Positions 1-6,662 of a stretch of DNA of 9,582 bases are shown here, one piece after another (positions within the stretch are counted from its first letter, which is position 1; each line of letters starts with the position of its first letter). The notes below the pieces were generated by a model. The model had not been told where the DNA came from. It saw only the letters and a program-made list of their open reading frames with translations, and ran no database searches. Source of the DNA: Spirochaetales bacterium (GTDB lineage: Bacteria; Spirochaetota; Spirochaetia; Sphaerochaetales; Sphaerochaetaceae); the NCBI GenBank assembly GCA_017614625.1, contig JAGABK010000061.1, positions 1-9,582 of the forward strand. Direction: 5' to 3'. A program made the translations under genes and the position numbers.

Positions 1-2504
1 CGCTGGAAGTACAGGCCCAGGAAGGAGATGGCGCGCTGTATCTCGCGGCTGTAGAGGACCACGTCGGCACTTGCGGTCAGTCCGAGCACGCTTGAGGCCG
101 GATGGAAGCTGGCGTCCAGGGAGAAGCTTGCCGGGAAGTTCGTCACATCGGGTCCCTCGCAGATCCAACCCACCAGACGGGGAAGCCTGACCGTGGCTGA
201 AATGCCCGGATCCAGATTGTCCAGATAGGCGGCCACGGAGAAGCCCTTCACATCGAACGGGTTCGTACCGGTGCGCACGGCGTAGCTGTACCTGAGGGTT
301 GCACGGTTCGCCAGCTCGTACATTGCATCGTAGCCGGGGGCCGCATAGAACATGAACTCGAACAGGTCGGAAAGGCTTATCGTCTCACCAGAGTGCCTGA
401 GCTCGAAGGCAAGCGAGGCCGAAGCTCCCGCATCCAGGACGAACTCTCCCTTCTCAAGTCCTCCTTCCGACTCCGGGACAAGGCCCGTTCCCACGGCCGC
501 GGCCGCGAAGATCGAATACGGGATGAAGGTCGCGGACGAGAAGTTCAGCGAGCCGAACACATTGCCGGAAGCAACGCCCGCGGCAAGCATTTCCGTGTAT
601 GTCTCAGTGGGATCCGAAGTGATCCATGTGGCACCGAAGGCAAAGGTGTTGAGCGATGCGGATTCTATCAGAGCCAGGGGAACCAGGACTCCGTCCTTGA
701 AGTATTTGATGGCATGATAGCGCGAGGAAGCGGCAAGAAGCGCCTCCGTATTCACATTCCGGGTCACCGGAGCGCTCTCAAGTTCAAGGCTCACCGGATC
801 GGCGAAGGCAAGTTTGTCGTAGGCCAGGCTGGAAAGCTTCCTGCCCTCGAAGCCCGTGTATACGAAGACCACTTCATCGCCGAACCTGATGCAACTTTCC
901 GTTCCGCCGGATACGTCGGTGGTGGAAAGGCGCATCTCGAAGCCGCCTTCAGCGGACAGCGCCAGCTCTCCGTAGCGTCCCATGTGGGGAGCCTGCGAGT
1001 CTGCAGGATACCAGCAGAAGCACAGCTTGCCCTCGCTTCCCATGGAAAGCGACATGATCGAAATATTGTCAGGATTGCTTACCAACTTCACGGACATGTC
1101 CGAGAGGTCCAGGATCGCTATGCTTTCCTCCGACGAGAGGTTGTGGATGAAGGCCACGCGGCCGTCTTCCAGGGGCACGAGAGAGCTTGCCGTGACGCCC
1201 CTTCCGAGAGCAACCGTCTTCCCCTCGACAAGCTTGTAGGTCTCTGCGTCGTACAGCTTGAAGAACGTCTCCTGGCCGCGGTTGGCGTAGATGAGGATGT
1301 ATTCCTTTCCGTCGTACTTCACGAAGCATCCGCTTCTGGGATCGTCCTTGTCCTTCATCGTGGACTCGAAGTTGTGCACCAGACGGTCCCTGAGAAGGTC
1401 GTAGACCCTCACGCAGGAGCGGCCCTTGGTGATATAGGATACTATGATTCTGTAGCCGTCGCCGGAGATGTCGAACGCAGGCTCGTCGGTGGGAAGAACA
1501 AGGGCCCTGTTCATGACCGAGAGGTCATTGTCCAGCCTGCAGACGCTCCACGTGGAGGCGTCGTAGAACCAGAGGCTTCCGTCGGAAGCGATCTTCAGGT
1601 CGTAGTACCTGCCGTTGTGGCCCAGTCCCGAAGCCTCCACGTCGGCGGCCTCGGTGACATCGGACGGAACGGGGATCCATGTGAAGAAGTGCTGCCAGGC
1701 CTGCTCGACGGAGATCCCGATGTGGTCCTTGATGATCGATGCCGTCGTGTCGGTCCACCCAGGCTTTCCGAAATCGACATAGAGCTGGGCGACCGTGTCG
1801 AAGCCGTACGTCAGGGAGAGATATCCCAGGAACGCTCCGGCGAAGTTGTAGTACAGATATCCTCCGGGCCAGGTGTCCCTTGCACCCGCGATCTCAAGCC
1901 AGCTCGGGAAGAGACCCTCGATCTTGGCCTGTCTGACTATCTGCATGGAATAGGAGTCGTTGAGCCTTCCGAAGCCTTCGAGGCTCTCGAACAGCACCGC
2001 GCCGCCCTCGATCAGCGAGGGATACGTGAAGAGCAGCGGCGCCAGCGTGACGATGTCTCCGAAGATGTCCGATACGCCGCGGACGAAATTGCCTCTGATG
2101 TTGAACTCGAAGGCGTGTGTCATCTCATGGCGGAAGATCCACAGGATCGTGTCCGGGAAGTTGGAGAGCTCGCCCACGGAGGTGACGGTGTCGAAAAGCA
2201 CTATGTGGTTGGCCGGATAGACCGAATAGTACGCGTTGAGCGACTTGTACGAGGACGTGATGACGACGGGGATCCTGATGTCGGGGTCCGTACCGAAGAA
2301 CTTCACCAGGTCCGAGTACACATTCTCGCAGTTGTCGAAGATCATGGCGGCGGTCTGGGAGCTGCTTTCCCTGTAGATTATGTCGAAGTGCTCCGTGCTC
2401 GCGCTTTTCAGTCCGAACGTGCCGCCGCTGACGGTGGCCCAGACTGGCAGACAGAGGAACAGGAGCATGGCGACAGCCGCGGAAACGGTTCTTGTACGTC
2501 TCAT
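1..2504 (-). CDS. Exported peptidase-MA-like metallopeptidase with propeller-like and barrel-like regions, 3' end cut by window
   Basis: The frame is open from ATG 2504 to the window edge (834 codons, no stop), so the C-terminus is missing. Residues 1-23 look like a signal peptide: an RRTR n-region, a hydrophobic core and a V-W-A cleavage site. A HEMTH zinc-binding motif lies at 126-130 and SLIEGGA at 163-169, where E166 is the expected third ligand of gluzincin (peptidase MA-like) enzymes. A YxYYNFAGAFLGYL segment near 216-229 is also typical of that fold. About residues 290-580 are repeated short strands with aromatic-Asp pairs, resembling a TolB/WD40-like propeller. From about 595 on, alternating hydrophobic strands rich in Gly, Tyr and Phe suggest an outer-membrane beta-barrel; this is inference. 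An AGGA lies 6 bases before the ATG, and the start is one base after the stop of the preceding gene, so it is the last visible gene of the MscS operon. Substrate unknown. Confidence 0.8.
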   Translation of the reverse strand, partial: MRRTRTVSAAVAMLLFLCLPVWATVSGGTFGLKSASTEHFDIIYRESSSQTAAMIFDNCENVYSDLVKFFGTDPDIRIPVVITSSYKSLNAYYSVYPANHIVLFDTVTSVGELSNFPDTILWIFRHEMTHAFEFNIRGNFVRGVSDIFGDIVTLAPLLFTYPSLIEGGAVLFESLEGFGRLNDSYSMQIVRQAKIEGLFPSWLEIAGARDTWPGGYLYYNFAGAFLGYLSLTYGFDTVAQLYVDFGKPGWTDTTASIIKDHIGISVEQAWQHFFTWIPVPSDVTEAADVEASGLGHNGRYYDLKIASDGSLWFYDASTWSVCRLDNDLSVMNRALVLPTDEPAFDISGDGYRIIVSYITKGRSCVRVYDLLRDRLVHNFESTMKDKDDPRSGCFVKYDGKEYILIYANRGQETFFKLYDAETYKLVEGKTVALGRGVTASSLVPLEDGRVAFIHNLSSEESIAILDLSDMSVKLVSNPDNISIMSLSMGSEGKLCFCWYPADSQAPHMGRYGELALSAEGGFEMRLSTTDVSGGTESCIRFGDEVVFVYTGFEGRKLSSLAYDKLAFADPVSLELESAPVTRNVNTEALLAASSRYHAIKYFKDGVLVPLALIESASLNTFAFGATWITSDPTETYTEMLAAGVASGNVFGSLNFSSATFIPYSIFAAAAVGTGLVPESEGGLEKGEFVLDAGASASLAFELRHSGETISLSDLFEFMFYAAPGYDAMYELANRATLRYSYAVRTGTNPFDVKGFSVAAYLDNLDPGISATVRLPRLVGWICEGPDVTNFPASFSLDASFHPASSVLGLTASADVVLYSREIQRAISFLGLYFQ

Positions 2505-2505
2505 A

Positions 2506-3015
2506 TCACATCCTGAGAAGTTCTTTCTTCTTGTCGAGCATGTCGGCCTTCTTGAGAAGCTCGCGGGCCGTCTTGAGGTCCTCGAGCATCTTGTCGAAGC
2601 GCTCTCCGAGGTCGTCCGTCTGCTTGTCCGCCAGCTTGACCAGAGCTTCGCGGCAGGCGTCGGGAATGGACTTGACCAGGTTCCTGGCCTGCGCCACGTC
2701 GAAGTCGTTGCGGTCGTCGAAGAGGTACATGGTGAGCACCCTGGTGGCCTTCTTCTCGTACTTTATCACATCGTCAAGGACCTTCACGCTCTTGGCGAGG
2801 TTCTTCTTGGCTCCGCGTGAGGTGCAGAGCATCCTCATGTGCATGACTGCCTTGCGGAGCTTGGCTATGCGTTTGTCGCCGTTCTTCAGGAGGTTTCCGA
2901 CTCCGGCGTGCACGGTGATGAGTTTCACCACTACGTACAGGATCACCCAGAAGCAGATGGAAACGACCATCGCGTCGAAACTTTCACTGCTGACAAGTCT
3001 TTCGATCGTGCTCAT
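2506..3015 (-). CDS. Small single-span membrane protein with helical tail, unknown function
   Basis: This 169-residue protein matches no family I recognise. One hydrophobic segment at about 14-34 should anchor it in the inner membrane. The rest is charged and predicted helical, with coiled-coil-like stretches at about 69-92 and 135-168 rich in Lys, Leu, Glu and Asp. There is no signal-peptide cleavage site or lipobox. The start is well supported: AGGAGG (3023-3028 on this strand) lies 7 bases before the ATG, and the ATG overlaps the mscS stop in an ATGA arrangement, implying translational coupling to the channel. The position directly behind mscS makes a channel accessory or membrane-organising role possible, but that is only inferred from context. 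The gene is certain; the function is unknown. Confidence 0.8.
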   Translation of the reverse strand: MSTIERLVSSESFDAMVVSICFWVILYVVVKLITVHAGVGNLLKNGDKRIAKLRKAVMHMRMLCTSRGAKKNLAKSVKVLDDVIKYEKKATRVLTMYLFDDRNDFDVAQARNLVKSIPDACREALVKLADKQTDDLGERFDKMLEDLKTARELLKKADMLDKKKELLRM

Positions 3016-3818
3016 TTCTTATCCTCCTTCCTGTAGCTCACCGTAACCTGCGGGAACGGGATGCTGACGCCCTTGTCGATCAGGGTCTTGGTCAGCTGTT
3101 CGTTGAGGTCCCAGTTGACCGTCCAGTAGTCCTTGTTCTTGCACCAGACCCTGACGTTGAAGCTTATGGACGAGGCCTTGCTGTAGTTGAAGTGGCAGGA
3201 CGGCTCGGGCTCTTCGAACACCAGCGGATGCTTGTTCGCCACGGCAAGCAGCATCTTCCTGATCTTCTCGGGATTCTCGCTGTAGTCCACATCGACGCCG
3301 ATGTCGATCCTTCTTGCGTCGTTGGCCGAGTAGTTGGTGATGTTGGACGCGAACACCTGCGAGTTGGGGATCATGACCTGCTTGTTGTCAGGCGTGGTCA
3401 GCACCGTGTGCATGAGCTTGACCTCCTTGACCGAGCCGGCGGCGCTGCCGATCTCGACGTAGTCGCCTTCCTTGAACGGGCAGTTCAGCACCAGCATGAT
3501 TCCGTTGGCCACGCTGCTCAGGATGTCCTTCAGGGCTAGGCCTACGGCCAGCGTCGCGGCGGAGATGGCGCTCACCACTCCGTTGAGGGGAATCCCCAGC
3601 GACGAGAGGCACACGAGCACCAGCGCCAGAAGCAGAAGGAACCTCACCACCGTCAGCACGAAATTGACCAGCGCGTTGTCCAGCCGGCTTGCCAGAAGCG
3701 CCATCTTCAACTGCTTCAGGAGATTGCGTATGATCAGGTAGCCAAGCACGGCGGCCACTATCACGGCAATCAGATTGAAGCCCGTTTTCTCAATGAATGA
3801 CACAAATTTTTCCATCAT
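3012..3818 (-). CDS. mscS: Small-conductance mechanosensitive channel, MscS family
   Basis: The product is an inner-membrane channel that opens under membrane tension to release solutes during hypo-osmotic shock. At 268 residues it is close to E. coli MscS (286). Hydrophobic helices lie at about 14-32 (TM1) and 51-75 (TM2). The Ala/Gly-rich pore helix TM3, about 82-111, contains AISAATLAVGLALKD, like the E. coli pore. The beta domain follows with FKEGDYVEIG (115-124) and the IPNSQVF signature (150-156). The C-terminal domain contains NVRVW (221-225) and ends near GVSIPFPQ (250-257). Start: two adjacent ATGs (3818 and 3815) follow a GGGG stretch; the second has the better 6-base spacing. A GTG at 3827 is possible but has no ribosome-binding site. 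It lies 21 bases after the coiled-coil gene and overlaps the next gene by 4 bases. Confidence 0.93.
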   Translation of the reverse strand: MMEKFVSFIEKTGFNLIAVIVAAVLGYLIIRNLLKQLKMALLASRLDNALVNFVLTVVRFLLLLALVLVCLSSLGIPLNGVVSAISAATLAVGLALKDILSSVANGIMLVLNCPFKEGDYVEIGSAAGSVKEVKLMHTVLTTPDNKQVMIPNSQVFASNITNYSANDARRIDIGVDVDYSENPEKIRKMLLAVANKHPLVFEEPEPSCHFNYSKASSISFNVRVWCKNKDYWTVNWDLNEQLTKTLIDKGVSIPFPQVTVSYRKEDKK

Positions 3819-3839
3819 TGTCCCCACTCAGACCATTGT

Positions 3840-4958
3840 TTATTCGTATTGCGTTATCTTGTTCGATATCTCGTTCTGCTTCATCTTCAGCTCGGAGATC
3901 GATTTCAGCTCGGTGTCCAGACGCTGCTGGAGCTCCGACTTCTGGTTTTCGATCGCCAGTATCTGGCTGTTCAGATGGTTCATCTGCTCGGACAGCTGGG
4001 CCAGCTGGAGGTTGTGGATCTCGATGTCCTTCTCCATCATCAGGTTCTCCAGGTTCAGGTTCCCGCGTGCGATCTCCTTGGTCTGCACGATGATCCGGTT
4101 GCAGCAGCGCTTGAGCTCGTCCGGCGCCTGATTGTCCATCCAGTACGGGATCCCCTGCGCCAGGATCTGCCCGTATTCGGTGTACCTGTCCGAAAGCCTG
4201 TCCTCGATGGCGTTGTACTTGCCCTGCAGCTCGCGCAGCTTGCGGTTCTCCTCGCCCAAGGCCCCGATGCTCACCAGCGATCCCTGCGCCTCGTCGATCA
4301 TGGACTTGTGGTCCAGGATGTCGTTCTTGTAGTTCTTCTTGGCGAAGCGGATCTGCTCCATCTCGTCCAGGATCGCCTTGGCCCTCTGTCCCGGAACCTC
4401 CCGGAAGTTGCCCGACTCGTAGATCTTCCTTCCGGTCTCCGTGAACACATCGTCCAGCGTCTCCTTCAGGTTCTCCATCTTCTTCTCGTAGAGCGATGCC
4501 ATGAAGCCCGGCCCCGCGGCCTTGTATTTCTCGTATTTCGCGTAATAGCTGTCCAGCTTCTTCTCGTACTCGCGCATGGGCTCCAGGCATTTCTTCAGCC
4601 TCTGGGGAAGCTTGCCGGCGCTGTCGTTCTCGATCGCCACGGCGCCGAGCGAGGAGATGAGAACGGCGTAGCGCTTGTCCAACTCCTTCATGGTGACCTT
4701 GGTCTGCTCGATCTGCCTGCCGCCGGCGGAAACCTCGCTCACCGCGGTCTTGAGGGTCTCGATGCGTCCCTCGACCTCGGCCTTCTCCTGCTGGAGGGCG
4801 ACAAGCTTCTCGAAGGCCTCCTGGCTGGGCCCGTAGTTGATGGCCTCGTGCCATGCGCACGCCACCTCCCCGAGTTCGAGGTACAGCCGGGAGAGCTCGG
4901 TTCGGGACCGTTCTATAGCCTGTCTCTGGTTTTCGATTTCGGCGTTCACGTTGGACAT
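3840..4958 (-). CDS. Cytosolic coiled-coil protein, unknown function, first gene of MscS operon
   Basis: This 372-residue protein matches no family I recognise. It has no signal peptide and no membrane segment. It is very rich in Glu, Gln, Lys and Leu. Heptad-like coiled coil is visible at about 4-32, 46-95 and most clearly at about 300-371, with hydrophobic residues at regular 3-4 spacing. Between these is a less regular middle (about 96-290) with a GPGFMASLYEKKM stretch at 149-161, a paired Cys285-Cys286 and Pro-Tyr-Trp at 271-273. The overall shape is long coiled coil, globular middle, long coiled coil, as in scaffolding or SMC-like accessory proteins; no Walker motif is seen. No Shine-Dalgarno precedes the ATG, and a -10-like box ends 6 bases upstream, so the mRNA may be leaderless. 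It is followed after 21 bases by mscS. Confidence 0.78.
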   Translation of the reverse strand: MSNVNAEIENQRQAIERSRTELSRLYLELGEVACAWHEAINYGPSQEAFEKLVALQQEKAEVEGRIETLKTAVSEVSAGGRQIEQTKVTMKELDKRYAVLISSLGAVAIENDSAGKLPQRLKKCLEPMREYEKKLDSYYAKYEKYKAAGPGFMASLYEKKMENLKETLDDVFTETGRKIYESGNFREVPGQRAKAILDEMEQIRFAKKNYKNDILDHKSMIDEAQGSLVSIGALGEENRKLRELQGKYNAIEDRLSDRYTEYGQILAQGIPYWMDNQAPDELKRCCNRIIVQTKEIARGNLNLENLMMEKDIEIHNLQLAQLSEQMNHLNSQILAIENQKSELQQRLDTELKSISELKMKQNEISNKITQYE

Positions 4959-4964
4959 GGTTTG

Positions 4965-4993
4965 AATATATCACATAAAACGTATGCAAATAA
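4965..4993 (-). promoter_or_regulatory. Predicted extended -10 promoter of the coiled-coil/MscS operon
   Basis: On the minus strand an extended -10, TGATATATT, occupies 4973 to 4965. The -35 position (4993-4988, 17-base spacer) reads TTATTT and is poor, which extended -10 promoters tolerate. The hexamer ends at 4965 and only six bases (CAAACC) separate it from the ATG at 4958, so the expected +1 is the A of the start codon. No Shine-Dalgarno is present. Confidence 0.5.
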
Positions 4994-5013
4994 ATCCGAA
5001 AATGTTATATACT
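4985..5013 (+). promoter_or_regulatory. Possible promoter of the RNA-binding-domain/metallo-hydrolase pair
   Basis: TATACT at 5008-5013 matches 5 of 6 -10 bases. The overlapping TG-T-TATATA at 5003-5011 is an alternative extended -10. The -35 position, TGCAAA at 4985-4990, is weak. The predicted start near 5020 leaves a leader of about 24 bases containing AGGAG. The -35 region overlaps that of the divergent operon. The whole 85-base gap 4959-5043 is thus control sequence. Confidence 0.4.
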
Positions 5014-5032
5014 TCCACCGACCCGATAATTC

Positions 5033-5037
5033 AGGAG
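5033..5037 (+). promoter_or_regulatory. Shine-Dalgarno that fixes the start at 5044
   Basis: AGGAG sits 6 bases before the ATG at 5044. The frame is also open from ATGs at 4984 and 5002, but those have no ribosome-binding site, and 5002 lies at the predicted -10, so 5044 is the chosen start. Confidence 0.75.
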
Positions 5038-5043
5038 ACGGAA

Positions 5044-5529
5044 ATGGCCGAAACCATCAAAGATAACCAGGGCCGGAAGATCCAGGAGCTCGTCCAGGAG
5101 ATGAAGCTCTACAACAACCCGCAGGAACTCGAGGACATGAAGAAACTCATGAAGAAGAATGTCCCGTTCATGATGCGCGGTTACCTTCTGGCGTACCTTT
5201 ATGTCACACGCGGCGGTGGCAGCAGCAGGACGGCAAAGCCGGAGAGGCAGAAACCTCAGCAGAACAGACCGGCTTTGGAGAACGCGACTTCCTTCTACAT
5301 CAACGTAGGCAAGACAAGCAGAGGCTCGGCACGCGAACTGGTCGACTTCATCTGCGAGAAGACAGGACTCTCCAACGAGGACATCCTCTCGGTCGCCTAC
5401 AAGCAGAACTACTCCTTCGTCTACATCAGGAACGACAAGACGGAAGGTGTCATCGAGGCTGTCACGGGACAGACCTACAACGGCCGCAAGGTCAAGATGA
5501 ACTTCAGCAAGGAGAAGGATGAACAGTAA
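5044..5529 (+). CDS. Stand-alone DbpA-type RNA-binding domain protein
   Basis: This 161-residue protein has a helical N-terminal part (about 1-55, charged, with helices around 10-36 and 40-54). A flexible Gly/Ser/Lys/Pro/Gln-rich linker follows (about 56-80). The C-terminal domain at about 83-155 resembles the RNA-binding domain at the end of DEAD-box helicases of the DbpA/CsdA type. Recognisable features are FYINVG (84-89), the ARELVDFIC segment (96-104), SFVYI (124-128) and NGRKVKMNF (146-154). In DbpA that domain binds 23S rRNA; here the helicase core is absent, so an RNA-chaperone, ribosome-assembly or RNA-binding regulatory role is inferred, not shown. Its last 11 bases overlap the start of the metallo-hydrolase gene, so the two are co-transcribed. 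Confidence 0.85.
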   Translation: MAETIKDNQGRKIQELVQEMKLYNNPQELEDMKKLMKKNVPFMMRGYLLAYLYVTRGGGSSRTAKPERQKPQQNRPALENATSFYINVGKTSRGSARELVDFICEKTGLSNEDILSVAYKQNYSFVYIRNDKTEGVIEAVTGQTYNGRKVKMNFSKEKDEQ

Positions 5530-6190
5530 GTGCGTGCAGGTGGGCAGGGTCATTAGGACCAACTGCTACATCATCACGGATGATTCGGATCCGGAGAAAC
5601 CCTTCTCCGCCCTTATCGATCCCGGCGACGACTTCGAGGAAATCGACGAGGCCGTCGCTGAGACGGTCGGAAAGGATCCGGACTACATCATCCTCACGCA
5701 CGGTCACTTCGACCACATCGGTGCCCTGGCACCCCTTCATGACAGATATCCTTCTGCGAAGATTGCAGTCGGAGCTCATGAGAACATGGACCCGGAACGT
5801 ATTCTTTCGGATGCGAAGGACGTTCTGGGTTCTTTTTTCAAATTCACGGGACTGGCGATCTACGGCGGCACGGTCCCCCGTCCGGACATCCTTCTGCACG
5901 ACGGAGACAGGATCGGGCCGTTCACGGTGCTTCACACGCCCGGCCACACGGAAGGCTCCATCTGCCTTCTCGGAACAAAGGACAAGGTCCTCTTCTCGGG
6001 CGACACCCTTTTCAGACATTCGTACGGCCGCACCGACCTTCCCGGAGGCTCGGACATGAAGATAGCCGCCTCTCTCAAGCGCCTGCTCCATCTGGACCCG
6101 GAGACGACGGTTTACCCCGGACACGAGGAGCCGACTCTGATCGGCGACGAAAGGGACTATTTCAGATTTCAGCTTGATTGGGAGGGGTGA
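5519..6190 (+). CDS. MBL-fold metallo-hydrolase, glyoxalase-II-like
   Basis: This 223-residue cytosolic enzyme has the full metal-ligand set of the metallo-beta-lactamase fold. THGHFDH at 60-66 supplies H61, H63, D65 and H66. H143 is in PGHTEGS, D162 in SGDTLF, and H202 in YPGHEEP. GRTDLPGG at 170-177 is characteristic of the glyoxalase-II-like/YcbL group, whose members hydrolyse thioesters such as S-lactoylglutathione or related substrates; the real substrate cannot be read from the sequence. The RTNCYII opening at 13-19 is also typical and supports this start. AAGGAG at 5509-5514, inside the end of the preceding gene, is its likely ribosome-binding site, 4 bases from the ATG. The start overlaps the preceding gene by 11 bases. 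The stop codon TGA abuts the stop codon of the convergent DksA-family gene. Confidence 0.92.
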   Translation: MNSKCVQVGRVIRTNCYIITDDSDPEKPFSALIDPGDDFEEIDEAVAETVGKDPDYIILTHGHFDHIGALAPLHDRYPSAKIAVGAHENMDPERILSDAKDVLGSFFKFTGLAIYGGTVPRPDILLHDGDRIGPFTVLHTPGHTEGSICLLGTKDKVLFSGDTLFRHSYGRTDLPGGSDMKIAASLKRLLHLDPETTVYPGHEEPTLIGDERDYFRFQLDWEG

Positions 6191-6199
6191 TTACCTCTC
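6182..6199. other. Small hairpin centred on the abutting stop codons
   Basis: A 7-base stem (one G-T wobble when read as plus-strand RNA) encloses the loop GATT. The loop bases fall on the junction of the two convergent stop codons. The plus side is followed by ACTTTCTCTTG, pyrimidine-rich but not a true T-run. It could slow or stop transcription but is weak evidence for a terminator. Confidence 0.25.
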
Positions 6200-6550
6200 G
6201 GACTTTCTCTTGCAGGGCATGCAGAGCAGCGCGTACGGAATCGCGCGCAGCCTGTCCTCGGGAATCTTCTTCCCGCACATGGCGCACACGCCGTACTTGC
6301 CGTTCCTGATCCTCACGATGGCCTGGTTGATGGCGTTGAGTTTTCCGGCATCGATCTTGCCGATGGCCTCCATCTTCTTCGACGCGAGGTCGTCGCTGGC
6401 TATGTCGACGCTGTCGCCGGTCCCGCCGGTTCCGACAAGGTTCTTGAAATCGGTGTCGGACTTGGAAATCTTCGACTGAAGCGCGCTTTTCATCTCGAGA
6501 AGGGTCTGTTCCATTTCCTTCTCGAAAGGTGTCAACTCATTGTACCCCAT
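6191..6550 (-). CDS. DksA/TraR-family zinc-finger transcription factor, short form
   Basis: This 119-residue protein belongs to the family that enters the RNA polymerase secondary channel and adjusts promoter activity, often with (p)ppGpp. The C-terminal C4 zinc finger is complete: C89-X2-C92-X17-C110-X2-C113. The coiled-coil tip motif DxxDxA, essential for E. coli DksA activity, is present as D46-S-V-D49-I-A51. This argues for a functional DksA-like factor and not just a zinc-finger relative. It is shorter than E. coli DksA (151), mainly at the N-terminus. The start is fixed by an in-frame TAG directly before the ATG; GGGAG lies 10 bases upstream. It has its own predicted promoter with an inverted repeat and is convergent with the metallo-hydrolase with no intergenic bases. 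Confidence 0.93.
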   Translation of the reverse strand: MGYNELTPFEKEMEQTLLEMKSALQSKISKSDTDFKNLVGTGGTGDSVDIASDDLASKKMEAIGKIDAGKLNAINQAIVRIRNGKYGVCAMCGKKIPEDRLRAIPYALLCMPCKRKSER

Positions 6551-6573
6551 CTACCATCATCTCCCTGAGAAAA

Positions 6574-6602
6574 CAGTATAAGCAATATGCCTATGAATAC
6601 TG
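6574..6602. repeat. Inverted repeat over the DksA-family promoter, possible operator
   Basis: CAGTAT (6574-6579) and ATACTG (6597-6602) are exact inverted copies separated by 17 bases. One arm lies in the promoter spacer next to the -35 and the other covers the predicted transcription start, so the arms bracket the -10 hexamer. The centre-to-centre distance of 23 bases is roughly two helical turns, as for a dimeric repressor site. Six-base arms can also arise by chance in AT-rich DNA. Confidence 0.35.
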
Positions 6603-6612
6603 AAATAGTCAA
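6584..6612 (-). promoter_or_regulatory. Predicted promoter of the DksA-family gene
   Basis: On the minus strand TTGACT (6612-6607, 5 of 6 bases of the -35 consensus) and CATATT (6589-6584, 4 of 6) are separated by exactly 17 bases. The expected start is near 6577, giving a leader of about 27 bases with GGGAG at 6565-6561. The rest of the 112-base gap 6551-6662 shows no small gene and only a weak 5-base hairpin at 6646-6658. Confidence 0.6.
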
Positions 6613-6662
6613 TACCAAAAATGAGGGAAAATGGAAATAATTGAACCTTTTTCAAAGGGCCG

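Noticed and set aside
393..2516. A 707-codon open frame on the plus strand
   Set aside because: It is antisense to the exported peptidase gene, which has a signal peptide, HExxH motif and ribosome-binding site. The plus-strand translation is low-complexity, rich in Arg, Gly, Val and Glu, with no recognisable domain; GC-rich codon bias creates such mirror frames.
3790..4989. A 399-codon minus-strand frame shifted within the coiled-coil gene
   Set aside because: The product is Arg/Gly/Glu/Pro-rich without structure, and the real frame gives regular heptads and a sensible operon junction.
3849..5066. A 405-codon plus-strand frame opposite the coiled-coil gene
   Set aside because: The Leu/Val/Asp-rich translation is the mirror of Glu/Lys/Gln coiled-coil codons. 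It also runs across the promoter region and into the next gene in another frame.
5519..6190. True beta-lactamase (antibiotic resistance)
   Set aside because: There is no signal peptide, and the GRTDLPGG motif and short length fit the glyoxalase-II-like group.
6646..6658. CCTTT-TTC-AAAGG hairpin after the AI-2E-family gene as a terminator
   Set aside because: The stem is only 5 mostly A-T pairs with a 3-base loop and no following T-run on the minus strand.
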